Origin: Streptomyces sp. MBT53
GTDB taxonomy: Bacteria > Actinomycetota > Actinomycetes > Streptomycetales > Streptomycetaceae
Direction of reading: 5' to 3'
Assembly (NCBI RefSeq): GCF_016654115.1
Contig: NZ_JAEQAZ010000072.1
Coordinates: 1 to 38,845, forward strand
DNA length: 38,845 nucleotides
The stretch's first letter is position 1. The number at the start of each line of letters is the position of its first letter. Positions 1 to 8,785 of the stretch are shown here, one piece after another. The notes beneath the pieces were generated by a model. That model had not been told where the DNA came from. It ran no database searches and saw only the letters and a list, made by a program, of their open reading frames with translations. Made by a program: the position numbers and the translations under genes.

Positions 1-2
1 CC

Positions 3-1007
3 CCCGCACAGCGCCTCGCCCCGCCCGTCGCTCCCCGGTTTCGGCTGGAGTCCGGTGCGCCCGAGCCGGAGATCTCGGAGGTCGGGGACATCGGCGCTCC
101 TGTGGCAGCGGATCCCCAGGTCGCAGACACAAGGACCGGCCCGGAGCCCGGCACCCCGCCCGTCGCCGGGGGTGCGGTCGGCGGGCCAGGGGTTCGGGTG
201 CAGCCCGTGCCCCGGGCCGCGGCCTGCGCGCTGCCGCCGGAGCGGGGGATCGCGCAGGAACGGGAGTGGCTGCGCCGGACGCTCAGCGAGCAGTACAACG
301 CCGTGGCCGGTTCCGTCTCGCGGGTGATGTCGGAGTCACCGGGCCTGCGCGGCGGATCCCGGACGGAGGTGGCGGACGCGCTGACCGAACTGGTCGCCGT
401 ACGCCTTTACTTGTCCGGCGACAGCCGCCAGGCGGACGCGGTCGTGCGCGAGGCGACGGCCGGACCGCACGTGCCGCTGGCGCGCTGTGTGACGGCGGGA
501 CTGCGCCGGCTGCCCTCCTACCGCGGCCCGGCCCTGCTGCGTACCCGCCTCGGCGAGGCGGAGCGTGCGTGGTACCGCGAGGGCAGGCTGGCCACCGAGT
601 GGGCGTTCTGCCATGCCCGTACGTCGTTGCACCCGGGCCCGTCCGGCAGCGGCGCCACCGACGTGTTGATCTGGTCGATGACCGCTCGGCGGACCAGTTC
701 GCTGGACGCGGCCGTTCCCGACCGGGTGCTGTTCCTGCCCGGCACCGCCTTCAAGGTGCTGCGCACCGAGGGCTCCGTCGTGCTGATGCGGGAGCTGTCG
801 CCGTCCGAAACCGCACACGGCGGCCGGAACGGCCTGGGCGGTCAGCGCGACGTACCGGCGAAGCTCGACGAGATCGCCGTCAAGGGACTGGAGAAGATCC
901 TGGACGCGCTGGAGCGCGCCGGTACCGATGCCGCGGCCGAGAGCGCCGACCCGCCCGGACTGATCGTGACCCCCCGTGCGGTCCGCACAGAAGGAGCCAA
1001 GCCATGA
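3..1007 (+). CDS. Degenerate ADP-ribosyltransferase-like protein of ESX locus (5' partial)
   Basis: The frame is open and codon-biased to the left edge of the window, so the gene probably starts outside it; the first candidate start inside is GTG at 102. After a Pro/Ala-rich stretch comes a helical segment and then a C-terminal domain with the layout of an ADP-ribosyltransferase fold. The first strand carries an Arg in LPSYRGPALL, followed by a middle segment DVLIWSMTARRT and a final strand DRVLFLPGTAFKVL. In active enzymes the position just before VLF holds an ExE pair. Here it reads PDR, so catalysis is doubtful. The stop codon overlaps the next start (ATGA), so the two genes are translationally coupled. 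The fold call is pattern recognition by eye; the role in the ESX locus is unknown. Confidence 0.6.
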   Translation, partial: PAQRLAPPVAPRFRLESGAPEPEISEVGDIGAPVAADPQVADTRTGPEPGTPPVAGGAVGGPGVRVQPVPRAAACALPPERGIAQEREWLRRTLSEQYNAVAGSVSRVMSESPGLRGGSRTEVADALTELVAVRLYLSGDSRQADAVVREATAGPHVPLARCVTAGLRRLPSYRGPALLRTRLGEAERAWYREGRLATEWAFCHARTSLHPGPSGSGATDVLIWSMTARRTSSLDAAVPDRVLFLPGTAFKVLRTEGSVVLMRELSPSETAHGGRNGLGGQRDVPAKLDEIAVKGLEKILDALERAGTDAAAESADPPGLIVTPRAVRTEGAKP

Positions 1008-4000
1008 GCAGGCAGGTCTTGCCGGTCTCCCCGGACCGACCGGGCGCCCACCGTACGATCGCGCAGGCGTTGGCCGAGGCCGCGGAGGGGGCGCTGATCA
1101 CGGTCGCCCCCGGCCGGTACGAGGAGTCGCTGGTGATCGTCCGGCCCGTGACCCTGGCCGCGGAGGGCGGCGCCGGGACCGTACAGGTGCACGCGTCGGC
1201 CGGGAGCACGGTGGTCGTCGACGCAGACGCGGTCCAGCTGTCCGGGCTCGTCCTGTCGTGCGCCGACCGCGACGCCCCGGTCCTCGATCTGCGGCGCGGG
1301 CAGTCCGCGCTGGAGGGGTGCCGGATCGAGGGGGAGGCGTGGACGGCGGTGCTGGCCTGGCACGAGGGCACCCTGGCCGCCCGTGGCTGCCGGGTCACCA
1401 ACCCGCACGGCGCGGGGGTGGTGGTCACTTCGCGCGGCGACAACGTACTGGCCGACACCGAGGTCACCGAGGCCGGATCCTCGGCGGTCGTGGTCGCCGA
1501 GCACGGCCGACTCGACGTACGGGACTGCCGTCTCGACCGCCCCCGCGGCAACGGCGTCTGCGTCAACGGCAACGCCTCGGCGACCGTCGAGGACACCCTG
1601 ATCACCGGCAGCGGCAAGCCCGCCGTAGCCGTCGAGCAGGAGGCGCGCGCCGCCCTGCTCCGGGTCACCGTCACGGGCAGCACCGCACTGGACGCGTATC
1701 TGACAAGCCGGGGCGAGACCACGCTCACCGACTGCGCGTTCTCCGGTTCGGGCGGGCAGTCCGTGCACATCGCCGACGGCGCCGCACCGCACCTGCGCGG
1801 CTGCGCGGTCACCGGCGCGGCCCGCAGCGGCATCCAGGTCACCGGGGGTGCCCGGCCCCGGCTGGAGGACTGCGCGATCACCGGCACTCCGGTGGGGCTG
1901 CATGTCACCGGTGCGGCGACCACCGCCACTGCCACCGGGCTCGTCGTCCGGGACGCCCGGACCACCGCCGTGCAGGCCGCCGACTCCGGTACCGCCGAAC
2001 TGGAGCGGCTCACCGTCACCGGCTCCTCGGGCGCAGGGGTCCGGGCCGAGGGCGGCGCCCGGGTGGCTCTGCGGGACGCCGAGATCGTGATGAGCGGCGG
2101 AGAGCGGGGCAAGGGACAGGGGGCGGGACTGGGGCTGGCCGGGTCCGCGAGCGTGTTCGTGTCCGGATCCGTACTGCGCGAGTGCGGTGCGGAGGTCGGC
2201 GCGGACGCGGAACTGACCGCTCACGACTGCGAGTTCACCGGTTCGCCCGGAGACGCCGTGCGGGTACTGGCGGGCGGTTCGTTCACCGCCGTCGGGTGCC
2301 GGATGACCGGCGCGCGCGGCCGTGGCGTCCACGCCCACGCCGACGCACGCACCGACCTCAACAACTGCGCCATCCAGGACAACACCGGCGATCCTCCGGC
2401 CGACCGGGCGAGAGACGGGTTCAACGAGGGCCTCCGCGCGGACGAGGGACTCGGCAGTGACACGGCCGGGGGCGGGGGAGGGGACTCGGGGGGTTCCGAG
2501 GCTCCCGGACCGGCGGCCGTCGGGGACGTCGCCCGCTCGGGGACCGGGCCGCTGGCCGAACTGGAGGCGCTGGTCGGTCTGGAGAGCGTCAAGCTGGAGG
2601 TCACCGGGCTCATCAACCTCAACAAGGTGACCAAGCGGCGCACCGAGATGGGCCTGCCCATGCCGCCGATGAGCCGCCACCTCGTCTTCGCGGGACCGCC
2701 CGGGACCGGCAAGACGACCGTGGCCCGGCTGTACGGGGCGGTGCTGGCCGAACTCGGCATCCTCGGCAAGGGCCACATCGTCGAGGTGGCCCGCGCCGAC
2801 CTGGTCGCCCAGATCATCGGCGGAACCGCCATCAAGACCGCGGAGGTCGTCAACCGCGCGCTGGGCGGGGTGCTCTTCATCGACGAGGCCTACACCCTGA
2901 CGAACCAGTCCCGGGGCACGGGGCCGGACTTCGGGCAGGAGGCCGTCGAGACGCTGATGAAGATGATGGAGGACCACCGTGACGAGATCGTCGTCATCGC
3001 GGCCGGCTACTCCGAGCACATGGACCGGTTCCTCGCCTCCAACCCCGGTATGGCGTCCCGTTTCGCCCGCACGATCGAGTTCCCCAACTACTCCCCGGAG
3101 GAACTGGTCACCATCGTCCGGGGCTTGTGCGCCAAGCACTACTACGAGCTGTCCGACGACACCGTGGACGCGCTCTCCCGCTACTTCGAGACCGTCCCCA
3201 AGGGACCGACCTTCGGCAACGGCCGGGTCGCCCGCCAGGTCTTCGAGTCGATGATCGGCGCCCAGGCGTCGCGGCTGGCCATCCAGCCGCCGGGCCACGA
3301 CAGCGAACTGAGTCTGCTCACCGCAGCCGACGTCACCCCGGCCCCCCAGCCGTCGACACCTTCACCGTCACCTGCGCCCGAGGGCGGCCCCGTCCCACCA
3401 CCACCCACCGCGGCTCCCGAGACACCCGTACCGCCCCCTACCGCCCGCCACTTGGCCGCCCTCAGCGGTCTCGGCCCCGTCACCGACGCACTGACCGCGC
3501 GGCTGGACACCCTCGTCAAGCTCGGTCAGGGCACCGCGGGGCTCGCGGACGTCGTCCTGGAGGGCACGCGGGGCAGTGGACGACGGGCCGTGGCCGCCGC
3601 GTACGGCAGGGATCTGGCGGAACTCGGCATCCTCCCGTCCGGCGCGCTCACCCGGGTGTCGCTCCCGGAGGTCCCGGCCCGATGGGCCGAGCAGCCGCGC
3701 GCGTACCTCGCCGACGTATTCCGCCGAGCGGCCGGCGGTCTGCTGTTGGTGGAGGCCGACCCCGCCCTCGTGTCCCGCGCGGACGCCGAACAGGACACGG
3801 TCGTCGACGCGTTGGCCGCGGAGGCGGCGGCGCGCGATCCCCACGGCGTGGTCCTGGTCCTCTCGGGCAGCGCCCCGCGACTGAGGGAACTGCTGCGCAC
3901 CCGTACGGACCTGGCCGGGGTGTTCGCCGACTACCTTCCCCTGCCCCCGTGGAGCGGCGCGGGTCTCGCCGGGCTGACCCGACGGCGGCTCACGACATTG

Positions 4001-4177
4001 GGCTTCGAGGTGCCCGACGACGTACTCGCGGCGCTCGCGGCACAGGACCCGGCCGACGGCGCGCACGGCGCACACCGGTTGGCGGACCGGATCGCCGCCC
4101 GCGCGGGCGCCCCCGTACTGGTCCTCGGCGACCTGGCGGGTGAACTCCCGCTGGAGGACGCGCTGGTGGTGGGCTGA
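1004..4177 (+). CDS. Right-handed beta-helix / AAA+ ATPase fusion (EccA-like) with a second degenerate AAA domain
   Basis: This is a protein of about 1,057 residues. The ATG at 1004 is preceded by AAGGAG and overlaps the upstream stop. Residues about 10-470 are a pectate-lyase-like parallel beta-helix, with dozens of short turns of the type 'G.V.V.....A.LRDC.ITG'. After an acidic/Gly linker comes a CbbX/EccA-type AAA+ domain with Walker A GPPGTGKTT at 564-572 and Walker B VLFIDEAYT around 623-631. It also has the GNGR arginine-finger-like segment before the C-terminal helices. Beyond a Pro-rich linker, residues about 830-1057 repeat the AAA layout, but the P-loop reads GTRGSGRRAV (from 854) with Arg for Lys, and Walker B reads LLLVEAD. 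The ATPase probably handles ESX substrates in the cytoplasm, as EccA does in mycobacteria; the beta-helix may bind them. That role is inferred from the family and from position. Confidence 0.9.
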   Translation: MSRQVLPVSPDRPGAHRTIAQALAEAAEGALITVAPGRYEESLVIVRPVTLAAEGGAGTVQVHASAGSTVVVDADAVQLSGLVLSCADRDAPVLDLRRGQSALEGCRIEGEAWTAVLAWHEGTLAARGCRVTNPHGAGVVVTSRGDNVLADTEVTEAGSSAVVVAEHGRLDVRDCRLDRPRGNGVCVNGNASATVEDTLITGSGKPAVAVEQEARAALLRVTVTGSTALDAYLTSRGETTLTDCAFSGSGGQSVHIADGAAPHLRGCAVTGAARSGIQVTGGARPRLEDCAITGTPVGLHVTGAATTATATGLVVRDARTTAVQAADSGTAELERLTVTGSSGAGVRAEGGARVALRDAEIVMSGGERGKGQGAGLGLAGSASVFVSGSVLRECGAEVGADAELTAHDCEFTGSPGDAVRVLAGGSFTAVGCRMTGARGRGVHAHADARTDLNNCAIQDNTGDPPADRARDGFNEGLRADEGLGSDTAGGGGGDSGGSEAPGPAAVGDVARSGTGPLAELEALVGLESVKLEVTGLINLNKVTKRRTEMGLPMPPMSRHLVFAGPPGTGKTTVARLYGAVLAELGILGKGHIVEVARADLVAQIIGGTAIKTAEVVNRALGGVLFIDEAYTLTNQSRGTGPDFGQEAVETLMKMMEDHRDEIVVIAAGYSEHMDRFLASNPGMASRFARTIEFPNYSPEELVTIVRGLCAKHYYELSDDTVDALSRYFETVPKGPTFGNGRVARQVFESMIGAQASRLAIQPPGHDSELSLLTAADVTPAPQPSTPSPSPAPEGGPVPPPPTAAPETPVPPPTARHLAALSGLGPVTDALTARLDTLVKLGQGTAGLADVVLEGTRGSGRRAVAAAYGRDLAELGILPSGALTRVSLPEVPARWAEQPRAYLADVFRRAAGGLLLVEADPALVSRADAEQDTVVDALAAEAAARDPHGVVLVLSGSAPRLRELLRTRTDLAGVFADYLPLPPWSGAGLAGLTRRRLTTLGFEVPDDVLAALAAQDPADGAHGAHRLADRIAARAGAPVLVLGDLAGELPLEDALVVG

Positions 4178-4330
4178 CGGGCCGCAGGGACAGAAAAACA
4201 CGGTCGGCGGGGCAGCGCCCCCGGCTTCCGGCCCATGACGGGTACCACCCCGGGTCACCATCACCAACAGCGATCGCGATGAACCAGCCGCGGAACGACC
4301 ACGGCGAACCAGCTACGAGAGGAGACGGTC

Positions 4331-4660
4331 ATGGCCGACCTCACATCCGTGTCCACCGCGGGCATGCTGAGCGCCCAGGGCAGCTTCCAGACCGCCCTGG
4401 ACGACGTCAACAGCACGTACGCCCAGATGCAGAGCCAGATCGACACGCTGCGCAGCAGCTGGAGCGGTGACGCCGCCTCCACGTTCCAGGGCGCGATGGA
4501 CACCTGGCTCTCCGACTTCGGCACCGTGAAGCAGCAGTTGGACCTGATGCTGCAGAAGCTCCAGGCGAACACCGGGAGTTACCACACCACGCACCAGAAC
4601 ACCTCGGACGCGGCCACCCAGTTGCACAAGAACATGTCCAACCCGCTGCCCGGTTTCTGA
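4331..4660 (+). CDS. WXG100 family protein (EsxA/EsxB-like)
   Basis: At 109 residues it matches the usual WXG100 length. It is predicted to form two amphipathic helices joined by a turn containing W44-S-G46 (SSWSGDAA), the family signature. WXG100 proteins are small ESX substrates that leave the cell as helical-hairpin dimers. The start is fixed by AGGAG about 8 bases upstream. A second WXG100-type gene follows after 34 bases, so the two are a likely heterodimer pair. The C-terminus carries YHTTHQNTSDA, which may serve as an export tail, but a clean YxxxD/E motif is not present. Confidence 0.92.
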   Translation: MADLTSVSTAGMLSAQGSFQTALDDVNSTYAQMQSQIDTLRSSWSGDAASTFQGAMDTWLSDFGTVKQQLDLMLQKLQANTGSYHTTHQNTSDAATQLHKNMSNPLPGF

Positions 4661-4694
4661 AGCCCCCCACCACCGCACACACGAGGAGCGAACC

Positions 4695-4985
4695 ATGCCT
4701 ACGTATGCCGTCAACATGAACCAGGTCGAGTACGTGGTCGGTGAGATGGCCGCGATCAGCGGGAAGATCCAGGCGGCGCTGGCGGACCTGGACGACAGCG
4801 CCAAGGTGCACCTGAGCGAGTGGACCAGCGACGCCCGCAGCACCTACGACGTCGCCAAGGCGAAGTGGGACGCGGCCGCCGCCGACATGGTGACCCAGGC
4901 CCAGAACGCGACCAATTCCCTCGGCTACATCAACGAGTCGTACCACGCCGGTGAGCGGCAAGGCGTGAGCCTCTGGGACCAGTGA
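4695..4985 (+). CDS. WXG100 family protein with W-T-S turn
   Basis: At 96 residues it is predicted as an all-helical hairpin. The turn reads EWTSDAR (W43-T-S45), so the Gly of the WXG motif is replaced by Ser. Length, helix pattern and position right after another WXG100 gene support the family call. GAGGAG lies a few bases upstream of the ATG. Its likely partner is the product of 4331-4660. It ends two bases before the next start, so translation of the next gene is probably coupled. Confidence 0.88.
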   Translation: MPTYAVNMNQVEYVVGEMAAISGKIQAALADLDDSAKVHLSEWTSDARSTYDVAKAKWDAAAADMVTQAQNATNSLGYINESYHAGERQGVSLWDQ

Positions 4986-4986
4986 C

Positions 4987-5646
4987 ATGGCGAAGACGGA
5001 CGCCGACGACGACAGCGGCAACAGTGACCCGAACATCAACAACAACGACTACGGGGACAACGGCAGCGGCAACGACGACAGCACCGGCTCCAGCGGGGAC
5101 CATCGCTACCACGGCGGCACGAACGTCCTGCACGTCCCGGGGATCCTCGACGACCGGAACAACTTCGTGCCCCCGCCGGTGCCCGGCGGCGACGGGCACA
5201 ACGGGACCTCGATCAGCACACCGTCGATGGACTTGCTGGCCTCCAACGTCGACCTGCTGATCCAGCCGGTGCGCGACGCCGCCACCAAGCTGAACGACGT
5301 CGCGATCGCGCCGGGCGCCTTCTACCACGCCAACGTCATGCGGACGAAGATCAACGGGGCGAACGCCGACGGCGGTCTCAAGAAGAGCTACACCGACGCC
5401 CTCTCGGCCCTGGTCACCGGTCTGACGGACCTGCGCGACGGCGTGCGGTCGCTGAGCCGGCACTACGCCACGACCGAGGAGGCCAACAACATGTCGGCCC
5501 ACGACCTCAGTGACGCCTTCACGACCACCGCCGGAGACTTCAACCGGATGATGACGTCCAACGGCGGCACCGGCATCACCACCTCCACCTCCAACACCGG
5601 CACCGGCGACACCGGCACCGGCAACTCGAACACCACGACCACCTAG
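4987..5646 (+). CDS. ESX-associated helical protein with disordered Asn/Asp/Gly/Thr ends
   Basis: This 219-residue protein starts one base after the previous stop and has no strong ribosome-binding site of its own, which suggests coupling. The first 45 residues are rich in Asp, Asn, Ser and Gly. Residues about 80-190 are mostly helical and resemble the core of long WXG100/LXG-type proteins (DLLIQPVRDAATKLNDVAI, later helix LSALVTGLTDLRDGVRSLSR). The last 30 residues are Thr/Gly/Asn repeats. There is no signal peptide. It could be an ESX substrate or a chaperone-like partner of the neighbouring small proteins. I do not recognise a named family. Confidence 0.8.
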   Translation: MAKTDADDDSGNSDPNINNNDYGDNGSGNDDSTGSSGDHRYHGGTNVLHVPGILDDRNNFVPPPVPGGDGHNGTSISTPSMDLLASNVDLLIQPVRDAATKLNDVAIAPGAFYHANVMRTKINGANADGGLKKSYTDALSALVTGLTDLRDGVRSLSRHYATTEEANNMSAHDLSDAFTTTAGDFNRMMTSNGGTGITTSTSNTGTGDTGTGNSNTTTT

Positions 5647-5694
5647 GTACGGGTTCGTCGGACAACGCATCGGTGGCTCCACGGGAGGGCGACA

Positions 5695-7932
5695 GTGCCG
5701 GACTACAACAGCGGCGGCTTCCATCAGGGCGAAGACGGGACGATCTTCGGCAATCCCGACGGCACCAACTCCGGAAGTGTCACGGACTACGAGAACTGGG
5801 ACTGGAAGCAGATCAAGGCGGCCGTCTACGGCATGTCCTCCGGGGTCGGGACCGAAGCGAACCTGGCCCACGCCCGGTCCATCGCCAACCCGCAGTCCCT
5901 GATGGACGCGGCCAATGCCTTCCTCGACATCCAGCGCATCCTGGAGGCCGTCACGAAGAGCCTGGTCGACCAGGCCAAGGCGCTCGCCGGCGACAACGGC
6001 CCCTGGGGCGGCAGCGCCGCCGACGCCTTCCTCACGATGATGACCAACTTCTCCCGTCAGGTGAAGGCCAACGCCGATGTCCTGGCCGGGGGTTCGACCG
6101 GTGACCACTCCATCCCCCACCAGCTCGCCAACAACGCGATCTCCTTCCAGAGCGCGCAGAACAAGCTCGCGGAGATCGACGTCTGGTACGCCCACCAGGC
6201 TGTCCTGATGGGCGTGACCCCGATGTCCGACGGACTGATCCCGATCAGTCAGAAGCCCGAACTCGTGGCGATGATGACCGACGACATGCGCGCCGTGCTC
6301 AAGAACCTGGCGCACTCCTACCAGGTCACGTCCGACGCGGTCGTCAACCCCACTCCGGTGACCTCGCCGACGAACAATCCGGACGGCTCGGGGAACGACG
6401 GGAACGGTCCTGACCTGAACACCGGGGGCCTCGACGATCTCGGCGCCGGGACCGGCGACACCGGAAGTCTGTCGGACCTGTCCGGCTTCCCCGACACCGG
6501 CCTGGACGGGGGAACCGGTACGGGAGACGGCATCGGTGGCCTGGGTGACGTCGCCGGCCTGGACGCGTCCGGCGATCCGACCGCCTACCCGGGCGACCTG
6601 TCCGGTCTCGGCGACACCGGCCTCGACGGCACGGGACTGGGTGACCTCGGTCTCGACGGTCTCGACCCCGCGGGCATCGACAGCGCGCTGAACCCCGTCT
6701 CCTTCCCCGGCCTCGCCGGACTGGGCGGTCTCGGCAGTCTGGCGGGTCTTGGCGGCAGCGACCTGGGATCCGAGGGGGAGAGCTCCCTCGGCGGCCTGTC
6801 CAGCGCGGATCCGGCCGCCTTCGGCGACACCGGGCTCGGCGACGGCATCGCGGACGGTCTCGCCGGCGGTCTCACCGACGGGCTGGACAGCGGTCTCACC
6901 GACGGACTGTCCACCGGCTCGCCCGCGCAGCTCGCGACGTCCTCCGGGATGCCGTACATGCCCGGGATGGGCGGTACGGGGGCCAGTGGTGCCGGTCTGA
7001 CGTCCGAGCCGACGGACGCCTCGGGGCTGCTCGACGCGAGCGCGGACCCCTGGGAGGGCGAGGAGACCCCCGGCGGCGGCGAGGTCGGCTCGGAGCTGGG
7101 CGCGGTAGCCGGCGGGGAGGGGCTCAGCACGTCCGGGATGCCGTACATGCCGGGCATGGGCGGCATGGGTGCCTCCAATGCGGGCCGGGACGCCACGAAC
7201 GAACGGACCGATGCCTCGGGGCTGTTGGACCCGAGCACCGCACCCTGGGACGGCACTCAGGAGACCGGCGACGACGAGGTCGGTTCGCTCACCGGAGCCC
7301 TGCCCGGGGTGCCGTACCTGCCCGGATTCGACGCGAACGGACCCGCGGCCCGCACCGCGACGGCCCGCGCGAGCGCCACGGATGGCGAAGGCGCGGGGGA
7401 GTCCGCACCGGCGGAAGAAGGTGCGGCTGCAGAGGGCCTGGCTGAAGAGGGTGCGACCGAAGGACGTACGGCTCCGGCCACCGCCGAGGCGACGGTCGCG
7501 GTCGGGTCCGACGGGCTGCCGCTGCCCGCGCCCGACGAGAGTGGTGTGGTCCTGCATCCGCTGGCCGACGACGGCGAGGAGGACTTCTCCGCGTGGGAGC
7601 CCGGCGCCGGCGCGTTCGTACCCGTGCTGTGGGCCCTGCGCGCAGAAGGCGAGCGGGAGACGGGCCCCGAGGCGGACGGTCCGGGGGCGTCCGGTGAGCC
7701 GCGCAGCACCTGGCAGCCGGACCGCACCGGCAGCGGGGCGCCGGCCGGCGTGAGCGGCGCTGTCCTGGGGACGGCGTACTGCGGCGACGGCGGCCCCGAA
7801 CCGGAGGAGCCCGAGGAGGAGGTCGAGGAGGAACCGGAGGAGGAGCCGGCCGCCCGGGGGATCGCCGACCTGCTGGTCCAGCCGGAGAGCACCTGGGGTG
7901 CCGTCCCCGGGGACTCCGCCGCCGCCCTCTGA
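5695..7932 (+). CDS. PPE-like WXG100-domain protein with Gly/Leu/Asp repeats and acidic C-terminus
   Basis: This 745-residue protein starts at GTG with GGGAGGG upstream. Residues about 30-210 are helical and hold a WXG-type turn at W104 (GPWGGSAADAF), as in long PPE/WXG100 substrates. From about 225 to 415 the chain consists of imperfect 'GLGDTGLDG' repeats. Two longer repeats follow, each starting GMPYMPGMGG and ending in TDASGLLD...PW, with a third partial copy (GVPYLPGFD). The last 45 residues contain a Glu-rich run and then a short conserved-looking tail, IADLLVQPESTWG. It is probably secreted through or attached to the ESX system. The intrinsically disordered repeats suggest an extended surface or scaffold role (inference). 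Confidence 0.85.
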   Translation: MPDYNSGGFHQGEDGTIFGNPDGTNSGSVTDYENWDWKQIKAAVYGMSSGVGTEANLAHARSIANPQSLMDAANAFLDIQRILEAVTKSLVDQAKALAGDNGPWGGSAADAFLTMMTNFSRQVKANADVLAGGSTGDHSIPHQLANNAISFQSAQNKLAEIDVWYAHQAVLMGVTPMSDGLIPISQKPELVAMMTDDMRAVLKNLAHSYQVTSDAVVNPTPVTSPTNNPDGSGNDGNGPDLNTGGLDDLGAGTGDTGSLSDLSGFPDTGLDGGTGTGDGIGGLGDVAGLDASGDPTAYPGDLSGLGDTGLDGTGLGDLGLDGLDPAGIDSALNPVSFPGLAGLGGLGSLAGLGGSDLGSEGESSLGGLSSADPAAFGDTGLGDGIADGLAGGLTDGLDSGLTDGLSTGSPAQLATSSGMPYMPGMGGTGASGAGLTSEPTDASGLLDASADPWEGEETPGGGEVGSELGAVAGGEGLSTSGMPYMPGMGGMGASNAGRDATNERTDASGLLDPSTAPWDGTQETGDDEVGSLTGALPGVPYLPGFDANGPAARTATARASATDGEGAGESAPAEEGAAAEGLAEEGATEGRTAPATAEATVAVGSDGLPLPAPDESGVVLHPLADDGEEDFSAWEPGAGAFVPVLWALRAEGERETGPEADGPGASGEPRSTWQPDRTGSGAPAGVSGAVLGTAYCGDGGPEPEEPEEEVEEEPEEEPAARGIADLLVQPESTWGAVPGDSAAAL
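6943..7325 (+). repeat. Three imperfect tandem coding repeats (GMPYMPGMGG units)
   Basis: Copies begin near 6943, 7132 and 7308. The first two encode GMPYMPGMGG, then a variable stretch, then TDASGLLD and a PW motif. The third keeps only the first part (GVPYLPG). Spacing is about 189 and 176 bp. Confidence 0.8.
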
Positions 7933-7979
7933 CCTGACCTCCCGCCCGCCGAACACCCCCTGAAAGGAGACGAGTTCAC

Positions 7980-8411
7980 ATGCCCGGTCCGTACGACCAG
8001 CAGATCGAGGACCTCCTGGACCAGTACCGCCGCCAGCGCGACGAGGCCGCCGAGACCCGGCGCCGGATCAACGAGACGACGTCGACCGTGACCGCTCCCC
8101 GGCAGACGGTGAAGATCACCGTGGGTGCCCAGGGGGAGGTCACCGCCATCGAGTTCCCCACCGGTGCCTACCGGCGCATGGCGCCCAAGGAACTGGCCGA
8201 CGTACTGCTCACCACCCTGCGGCAGGCCAGGGCCGAGGCGCTGGAGGGCGTCGCGGGCGTGCTCGCCGACCGGCTGCCGCCCGGTGTGACCGTGCCCGAC
8301 CTGCTCCAGGGCCGGGTCGACCCGGCCGCCGTCCTGCCCGAGGACCCGGCCATGCCCGACTCCGTACGCGACTACGTGGACCACGGCTTCAAGGGAGGCT
8401 CCGATGACTGA
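7980..8411 (+). CDS. YbaB/EbfC-like nucleoid-associated family protein
   Basis: This 143-residue protein starts at an ATG preceded by AAAGGAGA. An N-terminal coiled-coil helix (YDQQIEDLLDQYRRQRDEAA) leads into the YbaB-type beta sheet (VKITVGAQGEVTAIEF), with the family's 'G.V....' strand turn. A long helix with LADVLLTTLRQARAEAL follows. The C-terminal 45 residues go beyond the usual YbaB length of about 105 and are Pro/Asp-rich. YbaB-like proteins are common next to WXG100 genes in actinobacteria, where their role is unclear. The last codons overlap the next gene by 8 bp. Confidence 0.82.
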   Translation: MPGPYDQQIEDLLDQYRRQRDEAAETRRRINETTSTVTAPRQTVKITVGAQGEVTAIEFPTGAYRRMAPKELADVLLTTLRQARAEALEGVAGVLADRLPPGVTVPDLLQGRVDPAAVLPEDPAMPDSVRDYVDHGFKGGSDD

Positions 8412-8775
8412 CGGCACCTTCTCCGTCGACACCGAACGGCTTGAACAGGCGGCCCCGCAGATGCAGGAGCTGGCCGGGCGGATCCGGTCCATCGCCACCA
8501 AGCTCGACGGCCGCCTGGAGTCCCTCGGCGCGTGCTGGGGCGACGACGAGAGCGGACGGCAGTTCCTGGAGCAGTACGCCGAGCCCAAGCGGCAGCTCAG
8601 CGACGGCATCACCGGCGCGGGCAACGTGCTCGACAGCACCGTCGAAGGAATCCGGACGATGGCCAAGGGGTTCGCGCGGACCGAGGAACAGAACGTGGAG
8701 ACCCTCCGCGCCGTCACACCCGCCGCCGACTCCGTGACGACGAGCGGCTCGTCGACGCACCACACGCGGCGCTGA
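8404..8775 (+). CDS. WXG100-like protein (W-G-D turn)
   Basis: At 123 residues it is predicted as a helical hairpin with the turn ACWGDDESGRQF in the middle and a Ser/Thr/His-rich tail. GGGAGG lies before the ATG inside the end of the YbaB-like gene. It ends 10 bases before the giant gene. The pattern YbaB-like gene, WXG100-like gene, large toxin-like gene is typical of ESX effector modules. This protein is therefore the likely targeting partner of the giant protein (inference from order). Confidence 0.85.
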   Translation: MTDGTFSVDTERLEQAAPQMQELAGRIRSIATKLDGRLESLGACWGDDESGRQFLEQYAEPKRQLSDGITGAGNVLDSTVEGIRTMAKGFARTEEQNVETLRAVTPAADSVTTSGSSTHHTRR

Positions 8776-8785
8776 GTCCCCGAGC

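Noticed and set aside
842..3298. 818-codon - strand frame opposite the ATPase gene
   Set aside because: Shadow of the beta-helix repeats; no recognisable motif.
4209..4222. Short GGGGC/GCCCC hairpin after the ATPase gene
   Set aside because: Five-base stem with a three-base loop and no T-run; too weak to call a terminator.
4930..7956. 1,008-codon - strand frame opposite the PPE-like gene
   Set aside because: Low-complexity Val/Gly/Arg sequence mirroring the repeats of the + strand gene.
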